From assembly GCA_003696705.1 (NCBI GenBank), contig RFGD01000218.1, positions 1-11,753 of the forward strand: a stretch of 11,753 nucleotides of DNA, given 5' to 3'. The position numbers and the translations under genes are program-made. Below the pieces are notes generated by a model. That model worked only from the letters and a program-made list of their open reading frames with translations, did not search any database and was not told where the DNA came from. Positions 5,874 through 11,753 of the stretch are shown piece after piece; the stretch's first letter is position 1, and each line of letters starts with the position of its first letter. Source of the stretch: Alphaproteobacteria bacterium (lineage in GTDB: Bacteria > Pseudomonadota > Alphaproteobacteria > Rhodobacterales > Rhodobacteraceae).

Positions 5874-7142
5874 ATGGATTCGATCATCGTGACCGGCGGT
5901 CGGGAACTCAACGGCCAGATCCCGATCGCCGGGGCAAAGAATGCGTGCCTGACGCTGATGCCGGCAACGCTTTTGTCGGAAGAGCCGTTGACGCTGACGA
6001 ACGCGCCGCGGCTTGCGGACATCCGCACCATGACGACGCTGCTTCAGTCGCTCGGGGCCGAGGTGACGGCGCTGAACGAAGGGCGCGTGCTGGCCATGTC
6101 GAGCCACGACATGACGGGGCACCTTGCCCATTATGACATCGTGCGGAAGATGCGCGCCTCGATCCTCGTGCTGGGCCCGCTTCTTGCGCGGATGGGGCAG
6201 GCGGTCGTCTCGCTTCCGGGTGGGTGCGCCATCGGGGCGCGGCCGGTCGATCTGCACCTCCGCGGGCTCGAGGCGCTGGGTGCCGAGATGGATCTGCGCG
6301 AGGGTTATGTCCACGCGCGGGCCCCGCGCGGATTGCGCGGGGGGGAGGTGGAGTTCCCGATCGTCTCGGTCGGGGCGACCGAAAACGTTCTGATGGCGGC
6401 GACGCTGGCGCGCGGGACGACCGTCATCCGCAACGCCGCGCAAGAGCCCGAAATCGTCGATCTGGCCCGCTGTCTGCGCGCCATGGGCGCCCGCATCGAA
6501 GGCGAGGGGACCCCGACCATCGTCGTCGAGGGGGTCGACCGGCTGCGGGGGGCCACACACCCGGTGGTCATCGACCGGATCGAGCTTGGCACCTACATGC
6601 TGGCGCCGGCAATCACCGGCGGAGAGGTTCTTTGCCTCGGCGGCCGGCGGGACCTGGTCGGGGCGTTCTGCGACAAGCTCGAAGAAGCCGGCATCGACGT
6701 CCGGGAAGAGCCCGAGGGCCTGCGGGTGCGGCGCAACCGGGACCGTGCCCGCGCCGTCAGCGTCGAGACAGCGCCGTTCCCGGGCTTCCCGACCGATCTT
6801 CAGGCGCAGATGATGGCCCTTCTTGCCACCGCAGAGGGGGTCAGCGTCCTCGAGGAACGGATCTTCGAGAACCGTTTCATGCACGCCCCGGAGCTGGTGC
6901 GGATGGGGGCCGACATCGAGGTGCATGGCGGCACGGCGACCGTCACGGGCGTCGAGCGGCTGCGCGGCGCGCCGGTGATGGCCACCGACCTCAGGGCCAG
7001 CGTATCGCTCATCCTTGCCGGCCTTGGCGCCGAGGGTGAAACCATCGTCAACCGTGTCTATCATCTGGATCGCGGGTACGAGCGGGTCGAGGAAAAGCTT
7101 GGCGCCTGTGGCGCGAAGATCGAGCGGGTAAAGGCGGACTGA
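5874..7142 (+). CDS. murA: UDP-N-acetylglucosamine 1-carboxyvinyltransferase
   Basis: MurA (422 residues) transfers enolpyruvate from phosphoenolpyruvate to UDP-GlcNAc, the first committed cytoplasmic step of peptidoglycan synthesis. Diagnostic residues are present: Lys22-Asn23 in IAGAKNA, and the active-site loop PGGCAIGARPVDLH with Cys118. That Cys is equivalent to E. coli Cys115, the fosfomycin target; its presence predicts a fosfomycin-sensitive enzyme. Also visible are FPTDLQAQ carrying the catalytic Asp, and DLRASVSLILAGLGAEG near the C-terminus. The length is normal. The start abuts the stop of the upstream small gene (TGAATG). DUF2948 follows after 16 bases with a strong ribosome-binding site overlapping the murA stop. 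Identification is certain. Confidence 0.98.
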   Translation: MDSIIVTGGRELNGQIPIAGAKNACLTLMPATLLSEEPLTLTNAPRLADIRTMTTLLQSLGAEVTALNEGRVLAMSSHDMTGHLAHYDIVRKMRASILVLGPLLARMGQAVVSLPGGCAIGARPVDLHLRGLEALGAEMDLREGYVHARAPRGLRGGEVEFPIVSVGATENVLMAATLARGTTVIRNAAQEPEIVDLARCLRAMGARIEGEGTPTIVVEGVDRLRGATHPVVIDRIELGTYMLAPAITGGEVLCLGGRRDLVGAFCDKLEEAGIDVREEPEGLRVRRNRDRARAVSVETAPFPGFPTDLQAQMMALLATAEGVSVLEERIFENRFMHAPELVRMGADIEVHGGTATVTGVERLRGAPVMATDLRASVSLILAGLGAEGETIVNRVYHLDRGYERVEEKLGACGAKIERVKAD

Positions 7143-7149
7143 AAGGAGG
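7142..7149 (+). promoter_or_regulatory. Strong ribosome-binding site of the DUF2948 gene, overlapping the murA stop
   Basis: AAAGGAGG begins at the last base of the murA stop codon and lies 9 bases before the ATG at 7159. It is the closest match to the Shine-Dalgarno consensus in the window, and its position ties initiation here to termination of murA. Confidence 0.8.
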
Positions 7150-7158
7150 CCCACGGCA

Positions 7159-7641
7159 ATGGATCAGGGCGACGCAAGGTTCGAGGACGCAGAGGACGGA
7201 CCCCTTCGGCTTCTCGCGCTCGATACAGAGGATCTGAAGATCCTCGCCGCGCTTGTGCAGGACGCGATCTTTGTTGCCGCCGATGCGGCCTGGCTTCAAC
7301 GCCAGCGCCGGTTTGCCGTTCTGGTCAACCGCTTCCGCTGGGAAGACGCCGAGGCGGCCGAGCGCCAGCACCGCCCCTACGAACGCGTGCGCAGCCTTCT
7401 GATCGTCGACAACGTCTTGCGCGTGCGTGCCCAGGGCGTGGATCCGTCCGAACGCGATACGGTGATGTCGATTCTCGACATGAGTTTCGAGGGGGGCGCC
7501 GATCAGGGCGGCACGCTGACGCTGACGCTGGCCGGTGACGGGGCGATCGCCATCGACGTCGAGGCGCTCGAGGTCGGCCTGAAGGACGTCACCCGGCCCT
7601 ATGTGGCGCCGTCCGGGAAGGCGCCGTTCCACCCGATCTGA
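7159..7641 (+). CDS. DUF2948 family protein
   Basis: This 160-residue soluble protein matches the alphaproteobacterial DUF2948 family. It has an N-terminal acidic leader, then PLRLLALDTEDLKILAALVQ, a conserved LVNRFRWEDAE segment near 49-59, RVRSLLIVDNVLRVRAQG in the middle, and a C-terminal part with LTLAGDGAIAIDVEALE. There is no signal peptide, membrane segment or recognisable catalytic motif. Family members are commonly found between murA and hisD, as here; function is unknown. It follows murA by 16 bases and is presumably co-transcribed with it. A gap of 125 bases separates it from hisD. Family membership is confident. Confidence 0.87.
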   Translation: MDQGDARFEDAEDGPLRLLALDTEDLKILAALVQDAIFVAADAAWLQRQRRFAVLVNRFRWEDAEAAERQHRPYERVRSLLIVDNVLRVRAQGVDPSERDTVMSILDMSFEGGADQGGTLTLTLAGDGAIAIDVEALEVGLKDVTRPYVAPSGKAPFHPI

Positions 7642-7713
7642 CGGATACCCGCGGGTGGGGCGGGCGCGGCCGCGTCCGGCGACGACATGGCGCCGCGCCG
7701 GCCCAATCATTTC

Positions 7714-7741
7714 TTGAGCGCCGCCAGCGCGGCGGTTAAGT
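7714..7741 (+). promoter_or_regulatory. Weak candidate promoter of the hisD unit, with inverted repeat in the spacer
   Basis: In the gap 7642-7766, TTGAGC (7714-7719) and TTAAGT (7736-7741) are 16 bases apart, giving a start about 20 bases before hisD. The spacer contains CCGCC-AGCGC-GGCGG (7721-7735), a 5-bp stem that a G-T pair extends. It could be a small terminator for the murA unit or an operator. Earlier in the gap there is a 10-bp palindrome, ACCCGCGGGT (7647-7656). Only the sequences are certain. Confidence 0.28.
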
Positions 7742-7751
7742 GGACGGGGCC

Positions 7752-7759
7752 AAGGGGAG
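7752..7759 (+). promoter_or_regulatory. Ribosome-binding site fixing the hisD start
   Basis: AAGGGGAG lies 7 bases before the ATG at 7767 and downstream of the in-frame GTG at 7740. It therefore selects the ATG. Confidence 0.75.
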
Positions 7760-7766
7760 TGATCGC

Positions 7767-9077
7767 ATGCCCGTGTTCCTGAACGTTGCCGATGCCGGTT
7801 TCGAAGCCGATTTCCAGGTGCTTCTTGGTGCCAAGCGCGAGGAAGCCGCCGATGTCGATGCCGCGGTTGCCGCAATCATCGACGATGTGCGGACCCGTGG
7901 TGATGCCGCGCTGATCGAGCTGACGGCGCGCTTCGACCGGCTCGAACTCACGCCCGAGACGCTTGCCTTTTCGGAAGACGAGATCGACGAGCAGATCGCG
8001 CGCGTCCCGGAGGCCGAGCGCGAGGCGCTGGAACTGGCCGCCGAGCGCATCCGTGCCTATCACGTGCGTCAGATGCCGAAGGACGAGCACTGGACCGACC
8101 CGGAAGGCGCCTATCTTGGCTGGCGGTGGACGGCGGTCGGCGCGGCGGGCCTCTATGTCCCGGGCGGGCTGGCGTCTTACCCCTCGTCGGTGCTGATGAA
8201 CGCCATTCCGGCGGAAGTGGCCGGCGTCCGCCGACTGGTCGTGGCTGCCCCCACGCCCGAGGGCAAGGCCAACCCCCTGGTCCTTCTTGCGGCGCGGCTT
8301 GGCGGGGTCGAAACAGTCTATCGCATCGGCGGTGCGCAGGCCATCGCCGCCCTTGCCTACGGGACCGAGACGATCCAGCCGGTCGACAAGATCACGGGTC
8401 CCGGCAACGCCTATGTCGCGGCCGCCAAGCGACGGGTCTTCGGGCGCGTCGGCATCGACATGATCGCCGGGCCGTCCGAGATCCTCGTGATCGCCGACGA
8501 GGACAACGACCCCGACTGGATTGCCCTTGATCTGCTAAGCCAGGCCGAGCACGACGAAAGCGCGCAGGCGATCCTCGTGACCACCTCCTCGCGCTTCGCC
8601 GATGCCGTGGCGGCGGCCGTGAACCGCCGGCTGCAGACCCTTTCCCGCAGGGACATCGCGGCCGCAAGCTGGCGCGACTTCGGGGCCGTCATCGTCGTTC
8701 GCTCGCTCGACGAGGCGGCCGAGCTGGCCAATCGCATCGCGCCCGAGCATCTCGAGCTTGCGGTCGCCGACCCCGAAGGCCTGGCGGCAAAGATCGAGAA
8801 TGCCGGCGCGATCTTTCTTGGCGCCTGGACGCCCGAGGCGATTGGCGACTATGTCGGCGGGCCGAACCATGTCCTGCCGACGGCACGCTCGGCGCGCTTC
8901 TCGTCCGGCCTGTCGGTCCTTGATTTTCTCAAGCGGACCACGATCTCGAGGTTGAGCCCCGAGGCCATGGGGGCGCTGGGCCCGGCGGCCGAGACGCTCG
9001 CGCAGTCCGAAGGGCTCGAAGCGCACGGGCTTTCGGTGCGCGCACGACTGGACCGACTGAACCGGGGCAACGCATGA
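7767..9077 (+). CDS. hisD: Histidinol dehydrogenase
   Basis: HisD (436 residues) oxidises L-histidinol through the aldehyde to L-histidine with two NAD+, the last two steps of histidine synthesis. The zinc enzyme's ligands are all visible: Gln259 and His262 in SQAEHD, Asp361 in GDYVGGPNH and His420 in LEAHGLS. The catalytic pair is Glu327-His328 in APEHLE. The family signature with GGAQAIAALAYGT and VDKITGPGN is intact. ATG 7767 is chosen over GTG 7740 because of the ribosome-binding site at 7752-7759. The stop overlaps the UPF0262 start (ATGA at 9074-9077), so the two are translationally coupled. No other his gene is in the window, so hisD is detached from a his operon, as is common in this class. 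No leader peptide with consecutive His codons is visible upstream. Confidence 0.98.
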   Translation: MPVFLNVADAGFEADFQVLLGAKREEAADVDAAVAAIIDDVRTRGDAALIELTARFDRLELTPETLAFSEDEIDEQIARVPEAEREALELAAERIRAYHVRQMPKDEHWTDPEGAYLGWRWTAVGAAGLYVPGGLASYPSSVLMNAIPAEVAGVRRLVVAAPTPEGKANPLVLLAARLGGVETVYRIGGAQAIAALAYGTETIQPVDKITGPGNAYVAAAKRRVFGRVGIDMIAGPSEILVIADEDNDPDWIALDLLSQAEHDESAQAILVTTSSRFADAVAAAVNRRLQTLSRRDIAAASWRDFGAVIVVRSLDEAAELANRIAPEHLELAVADPEGLAAKIENAGAIFLGAWTPEAIGDYVGGPNHVLPTARSARFSSGLSVLDFLKRTTISRLSPEAMGALGPAAETLAQSEGLEAHGLSVRARLDRLNRGNA

Positions 9078-9559
9078 GTTCCGACCGCCTTGTCGCCGTC
9101 GAGATCGACGACACCGCGCTGCCGCCGCCGACGCCGGAGATCGAGCAGGAGCGGCGGGTGGCCATCTTCGATCTGCTCGAGGACAACAGCTTTCACCTTC
9201 CCGAGCGCGCCGGCCGCGCGGCACCCGCCGGCCCATACAGGTTGCGCCTTTACATCCGTGAACACCGGCTGGTCTTCGACGTCGCCACCGAGGCCGAGGA
9301 GAAGGCGGCCGAGTTTCACCTCTCGCTCGGGCCGTTCCGGCAGGTCGTGAAGGACTATTTCCAGATCTGCGAGAGCTATTTCGACGCGGTCAAGACGCTG
9401 CCGCCAAGCCAGATCGAGACCATCGACATGGCCCGGCGCGGTATCCACAACGAAGGGGCGCGCATTCTCCAGGAACGCCTGGAAGGCAAGGTGGACGTGG
9501 ACATCGACACGGCACGCCGGTTGTTCACGCTGATCTGCGTCCTGCATTTTGGCGGGTAG
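9074..9559 (+). CDS. UPF0262 family protein
   Basis: This 161-residue soluble protein matches UPF0262, a family restricted largely to alphaproteobacteria. Recognisable stretches are LVAVEIDD at the N-terminus, EIEQERRVAIFDLLEDNSF near 22-40, YRLRLYIREHRLVFDV, FHLSLGPFRQVVKDYFQICE in the middle, and a C-terminal MARRGIHNEGARIL with TARRLFTLICVLHF. It is rich in charged residues and predicted mixed alpha/beta; no catalytic motif is known. It starts inside the hisD stop (ATGA) and ends 3 bases before the phosphatase-like gene, so the three form a tight operon. Function is unknown; its conserved position next to hisD and infA is the main clue. Confidence 0.9.
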   Translation: MSSDRLVAVEIDDTALPPPTPEIEQERRVAIFDLLEDNSFHLPERAGRAAPAGPYRLRLYIREHRLVFDVATEAEEKAAEFHLSLGPFRQVVKDYFQICESYFDAVKTLPPSQIETIDMARRGIHNEGARILQERLEGKVDVDIDTARRLFTLICVLHFGG

Positions 9560-9562
9560 ACC

Positions 9563-10027
9563 GTGAAGCGGCCCTTCCCCTCGGCGGTACTCTTCTGTTG
9601 CGATCACAACGCGACGCGCTCGCCCATGGCCGAAGGCATGATGAAGAAGTTCTACGGCCAGCGCGCCTATGTCCAGTCGGCCGGGGTGCGCAACGACCTC
9701 GAGATCGACGGCTTCACCGTCGCCGTCTGCGCCGAACTCGGGATCGAGCTTTCCAGGCATCGTTCGCGCAGCTTTCAGGAAATGATGGAATGGGGGGACG
9801 ACCTGGGCCAGTTCGATCTGGTCGTCGCGCTGTCGCCGGCAAGCCTGCGCGCCGCGCAGGAACTGACGCGGACGGCATCGCTGGACGTCGAATACTGGCC
9901 CGTCCTCGACCCGACCGGCATCGGCGAGACGCGTGAGGAGCGGCTGGCCGCCTATCGCCAGACGCGCGACCAGATTGCGCGCCACATGCGCGAACGCTTC
10001 GGCCCGCCGACCGAGGACGATGCATGA
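9563..10027 (+). CDS. Low-molecular-weight phosphotyrosine-phosphatase-like protein
   Basis: This 154-residue protein belongs to the LMW phosphatase (arsenate-reductase-like) fold. The catalytic P-loop CX5R is at Cys13-Asp-His-Asn-Ala-Thr-Arg19, followed by Ser20-Pro21, and the general acid is probably Asp116 in LDPTG. Canonical family members have C-x-G-N-x-C-R-S. Here the second loop Cys is Thr18 and the Gly is His15, while an extra Cys12 precedes the nucleophile. Such proteins hydrolyse phosphotyrosine or small phosphomonoesters; the substrate here is unknown. The start is GTG 9563, because the first internal Met (residue 22) lies beyond the catalytic loop. It sits 3 bases after UPF0262 and ends the hisD unit. 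An ArsC role is unlikely, since no ars genes are nearby. Fold assignment is confident; activity is inferred. Confidence 0.88.
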   Translation: MKRPFPSAVLFCCDHNATRSPMAEGMMKKFYGQRAYVQSAGVRNDLEIDGFTVAVCAELGIELSRHRSRSFQEMMEWGDDLGQFDLVVALSPASLRAAQELTRTASLDVEYWPVLDPTGIGETREERLAAYRQTRDQIARHMRERFGPPTEDDA

Positions 10028-10050
10028 ACCCGCCCCGCCCCTGCGTCCGG

Positions 10051-10069
10051 CGCCAGGTGACCGCTGGCG
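10051..10069 (+). terminator. Short stem-loop after the phosphatase-like gene
   Basis: CGCCAG (10051-10056) and CTGGCG (10064-10069) form a 6-bp stem with a 7-base loop, 23 bases after the stop. There is no T-run, so it is at best a weak terminator between the hisD and infA units. Confidence 0.25.
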
Positions 10070-10081
10070 GCCATGAATCAC

Positions 10082-10110
10082 TTGAAAAATTGCCGGAAGA
10101 GGCGCATTTA
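10082..10110 (+). promoter_or_regulatory. Candidate infA promoter
   Basis: TTGAAA (10082-10087), a 17-base spacer and CATTTA (10105-10110) form a sigma-70-like promoter in the only AT-rich patch of the 127-base gap. Transcription would start near 10117, about 38 bases before infA. The -35 is good; the -10 is a weak match. Confidence 0.5.
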
Positions 10111-10135
10111 AGGGGCGCCTGCGCATGGGCAGGCG
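10100..10135 (+). promoter_or_regulatory. Overlapping stem-loops in the infA leader region
   Basis: GCGCCT (10115-10120) can pair upstream with AGGCGC (10100-10105). Alternatively, as CGCCTGC (10116-10122), it can pair downstream with GCAGGCG (10129-10135) in a 7-bp stem with a 6-base loop. The two structures are mutually exclusive. The downstream stem ends 9 bases before the ribosome-binding site and would lie at the extreme 5' end of the mRNA. A regulatory role is conjectural. Confidence 0.4.
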
Positions 10136-10144
10136 TGCGTTGAC

Positions 10145-10149
10145 AGGAG
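10145..10149 (+). promoter_or_regulatory. Ribosome-binding site fixing the infA start
   Basis: AGGAG lies 5 bases before the ATG at 10155. This favours it over the in-frame ATG at 10125, which falls inside the leader hairpin. Confidence 0.75.
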
Positions 10150-10154
10150 TGATC

Positions 10155-10373
10155 ATGGCCAAGGAAGAACTGCTCGAATTTCCCGGCACCGTGAAGGAAC
10201 TCCTGCCGAACGCGATGTTCCGGGTCGAGCTTGACAATGGCCACGAGATCATCGCGCACACGGCAGGAAAGATGCGCAAGAACCGGATTCGGGTTCTTGC
10301 CGGCGACCGCGTTCAGGTCGAGATGACGCCCTACGATCTGACCAAGGGCCGCATCAACTATCGGTTCAAGTGA
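10155..10373 (+). CDS. infA: Translation initiation factor IF-1
   Basis: IF-1 (72 residues) is a single S1/OB-fold protein that binds the ribosomal A site of the 30S subunit during initiation. The sequence is essentially the alphaproteobacterial consensus: MAKEELLEFPG at the start, NGHEIIAHTAGKMRKN in the middle, and PYDLTKGRINYRFK at the end. The length is exactly typical. It starts the infA–maf–RNase E/G unit, with its own candidate promoter and a structured leader, and maf follows after 19 bases. Identification is certain. Confidence 0.98.
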   Translation: MAKEELLEFPGTVKELLPNAMFRVELDNGHEIIAHTAGKMRKNRIRVLAGDRVQVEMTPYDLTKGRINYRFK

Positions 10374-10392
10374 AGCCGCGGGTGGGCGAGCC

Positions 10393-10992
10393 GTGAAACT
10401 CGTTCTGGGCTCGGCCAGTCCGCGACGGCTGGCGCTTCTGGCGCAGATCGGGATCGTTCCCGATGCCGTCCGTCCAGCCGACATCGACGAAACGCCGGAC
10501 AGGGAAGAGCTGCCGCGTCCCTACTGCCGCCGCATGGCGCGCATGAAGGCCGAGGCGCTTTCCCTTGCCGATGACGAGATCGGGCTGACCGCCGACACGA
10601 CGGTCGCCATTGGGCGCCGGATTCTCGGCAAGGCCGGGACCGCGGCCGAGGCGGCCGATTTTCTTCGCCGTCTGTCAGGCCGCCGGCACCGGGTCGTGAC
10701 GGCGCTGGTCGTGCGGCACAAGGACCGGATCTGGGAACGCGACACAACGACCATCGTCCGGTTCAAGCGCCTGACGGCGGCCGAGATCGAGGCCTATCTT
10801 GCCACCGGCGAATGGCAGGGCAAGGCGGGCGCCTATGCGATCCAGGGCCACGCGCAGGCCTTCATCCCCTGGATAGAAGGCTCGTTCAGCGGCGTTGTCG
10901 GGCTGCCGCTCCATGAGACGGCAATGCTTCTTGCGGCGGCGGGCTACCGCGCGCCAGCAAGCGAAGTTCCGGGCCAAAGGGTGGTGGCATGA
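10393..10992 (+). CDS. maf: Maf family nucleotide pyrophosphatase
   Basis: This 199-residue Maf protein hydrolyses nucleoside triphosphates to monophosphates and pyrophosphate. Homologues act on dTTP/UTP or modified nucleotides and have been linked to cell-division arrest. Visible motifs are SASPRR (7-12), Lys52, ADTTVAIG with catalytic Asp68, Lys80, KAGAYAIQG (144-152, with Gln151) and GSFSGVVGLPL (163-173). The Lys/Gln set resembles the YhdE (dTTP/UTP) type, but by-eye subfamily assignment is tentative. The start is GTG 10393, since SASPRR must be near the N-terminus and no ATG precedes it. The stop overlaps the start of the RNase E/G gene (ATGA), so they are translationally coupled. Confidence 0.95.
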   Translation: MKLVLGSASPRRLALLAQIGIVPDAVRPADIDETPDREELPRPYCRRMARMKAEALSLADDEIGLTADTTVAIGRRILGKAGTAAEAADFLRRLSGRRHRVVTALVVRHKDRIWERDTTTIVRFKRLTAAEIEAYLATGEWQGKAGAYAIQGHAQAFIPWIEGSFSGVVGLPLHETAMLLAAAGYRAPASEVPGQRVVA

Positions 10993-11753
10993 AGGGAGCC
11001 TCGGTCATACTCGACTGGATCGGCGGCCGAGAGGTGGCGGCCCTCGTGGTGGACGGCCGCGTCGAGGACTTTCTGGCCGACCCGCCCGAGGATGCGCCGC
11101 CCGCGCCGGGCACGATCTTCCGCGCCATCGTCGATCGGCCGATGAAGGGGCAGGGCGGCTCACTCGTCCGCCTTCCCGGCGACTCGGTCGCGTTCCTGAA
11201 ACGCTCGGGGACGCTGGCGCCGGGAAAACCCGTCCGAGTCCAGGTCACCGGCTATGCCGAGCCCGGCAAGGCACCGCCGGTCAGCGAACGGCTTCTTTTC
11301 AAGAGCCGCTACGCCATCGTCACGCCCGATCGGCCGGGCATCAACATTGCGCGCTCGATCCGGGACGACGACCGGCGCGATTTCCTCACCGTCATCGGGC
11401 GAGAGGAGATGGCAGGTTCGGACATGGGCCTGATCCTGCGCAGCGCCGCCGGCTGGGGCGACGAGACGGCGATCCGCGAGGACATCGCCTCGATGCGCGA
11501 GCTGGCCGAGACGATCATGGGCGACGACATGGCGCCGACGCCCGAACGGCTTCTGGACGCCCCGGGGGCCCATGATCTGGCCTGGTGCGAATGGGACCGC
11601 CCCGAACCCTACGAGGTCGTGCGGAAGGCGGGCGCGCTGGGCCACCATGGGGTCATTGATGCGCTCGACGCCCTGCGCGAACCCGAGGCCGTCCTTTCCA
11701 GTGGTGGCACGATGAGCATTGAGGCGACGCGGGCCTGTGTGGCCGTCGACATC
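10989..11753 (+). CDS. RNase E/G family ribonuclease, N-terminal 255 residues (3' truncated)
   Basis: The frame is open from ATG 10989 to the right edge. Residues about 40-120 look like the S1-like RNA-binding region of RNase E/G (GTIFRAIVDRPMKGQGG, then VRVQVTGYAEPGK and SRYAIVTPDRPGINIARSI). The last visible residues, SIEATRACVAVDI, match the family's (E/P)TRAxxAVDVN motif. Asp254 there corresponds to the first catalytic, metal-binding aspartate. The remaining catalytic Asp, the zinc-link cysteines and the C-terminus lie beyond the window. The compact N-terminus indicates a short RNase G-like or alphaproteobacterial stand-alone form rather than the large degradosome RNase E. The ATGA overlap with maf gives coupled translation. 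Homologues process rRNA and mRNA 5' ends; the precise role here is inferred. Confidence 0.92.
   Translation, partial: MKGASVILDWIGGREVAALVVDGRVEDFLADPPEDAPPAPGTIFRAIVDRPMKGQGGSLVRLPGDSVAFLKRSGTLAPGKPVRVQVTGYAEPGKAPPVSERLLFKSRYAIVTPDRPGINIARSIRDDDRRDFLTVIGREEMAGSDMGLILRSAAGWGDETAIREDIASMRELAETIMGDDMAPTPERLLDAPGAHDLAWCEWDRPEPYEVVRKAGALGHHGVIDALDALREPEAVLSSGGTMSIEATRACVAVDI

Noticed and set aside
5631..7154. 507-codon open frame on the minus strand opposite murA
   Set aside because: It covers murA antisense, has no recognisable domain and is explained by codon bias of the sense gene.
9563..10027. Arsenate reductase (arsC)
   Set aside because: The fold is shared, but there are no ars neighbours and the C-terminal redox cysteines of thioredoxin-coupled ArsC are absent.
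10125..10154. Ten-residue N-terminal extension of IF-1 from the in-frame ATG at 10125
   Set aside because: IF-1 starts at MAKEE in the family, a good ribosome-binding site precedes 10155, and the upstream ATG lies in the loop of a leader hairpin.
8849..10279. 476-codon minus-strand frame opposite hisD, UPF0262 and the phosphatase-like gene
   Set aside because: It spans several well-supported plus-strand genes and their overlaps, with composition typical of GC-rich antisense frames.

Overview
The window is a GC-rich (roughly two-thirds G+C by eye) chromosomal segment. Gene content, gene order and protein sequences point to an alphaproteobacterium, most likely a Rhodobacterales/Rhodobacteraceae relative. 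The main grounds are the block murA – DUF2948 – hisD – UPF0262 – low-molecular-weight phosphatase – infA – maf – RNase E/G and the alphaproteobacterial form of IF-1. Assignment to a genus is not possible from the sequence alone.

Left part (1-3064): the tail of an unidentified gene ends at 114 and is followed by a strong GC hairpin. Next come an SRAP (YedK/HMCES-type) abasic-site repair protein, a tRNA-Gly(TCC) and a complete MsbA-like ABC half-transporter. Middle part (3065-5612): a long-form acyl-CoA synthetase overlaps a small exported protein of unknown function, followed by a tRNA-Thr(GGT), the only gene on the minus strand. Right part (5700-11753): a 57-residue basic protein abuts murA with no spacer (TGAATG), then DUF2948. 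A short gap follows, then hisD, UPF0262 and an LMW-phosphatase-like gene in tight coupling. After another gap come infA, maf and an RNase E/G-family gene that runs off the right edge. The small murA-linked gene and the RNase E/G gene are easily missed, because one is very short and the other has no stop inside the window.

Functionally the right half is housekeeping: peptidoglycan precursor synthesis, histidine synthesis, translation initiation, nucleotide pool or cell-division control, and RNA processing. Three poorly characterised proteins (DUF2948, UPF0262, LMW phosphatase-like) are embedded in it and conserved with it. Junctions are short or overlapping (ATGA at 9074 and 10989), indicating translational coupling in about three transcription units: small ORF–murA–DUF2948, hisD–UPF0262–phosphatase, and infA–maf–RNase E/G.

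I found no mobile element, CRISPR array, defence system, prophage or clear horizontally acquired island, and nothing that convincingly amounts to an undescribed system. The observations most worth a second look are the murA-linked basic microprotein, the alternative stem-loops in the infA leader, the altered catalytic loop of the phosphatase-like protein, and a 12-bp palindrome in front of the acyl-CoA synthetase. No stretch above 300 bases lacks a gene; the largest gap is 156 bases (2909-3064).
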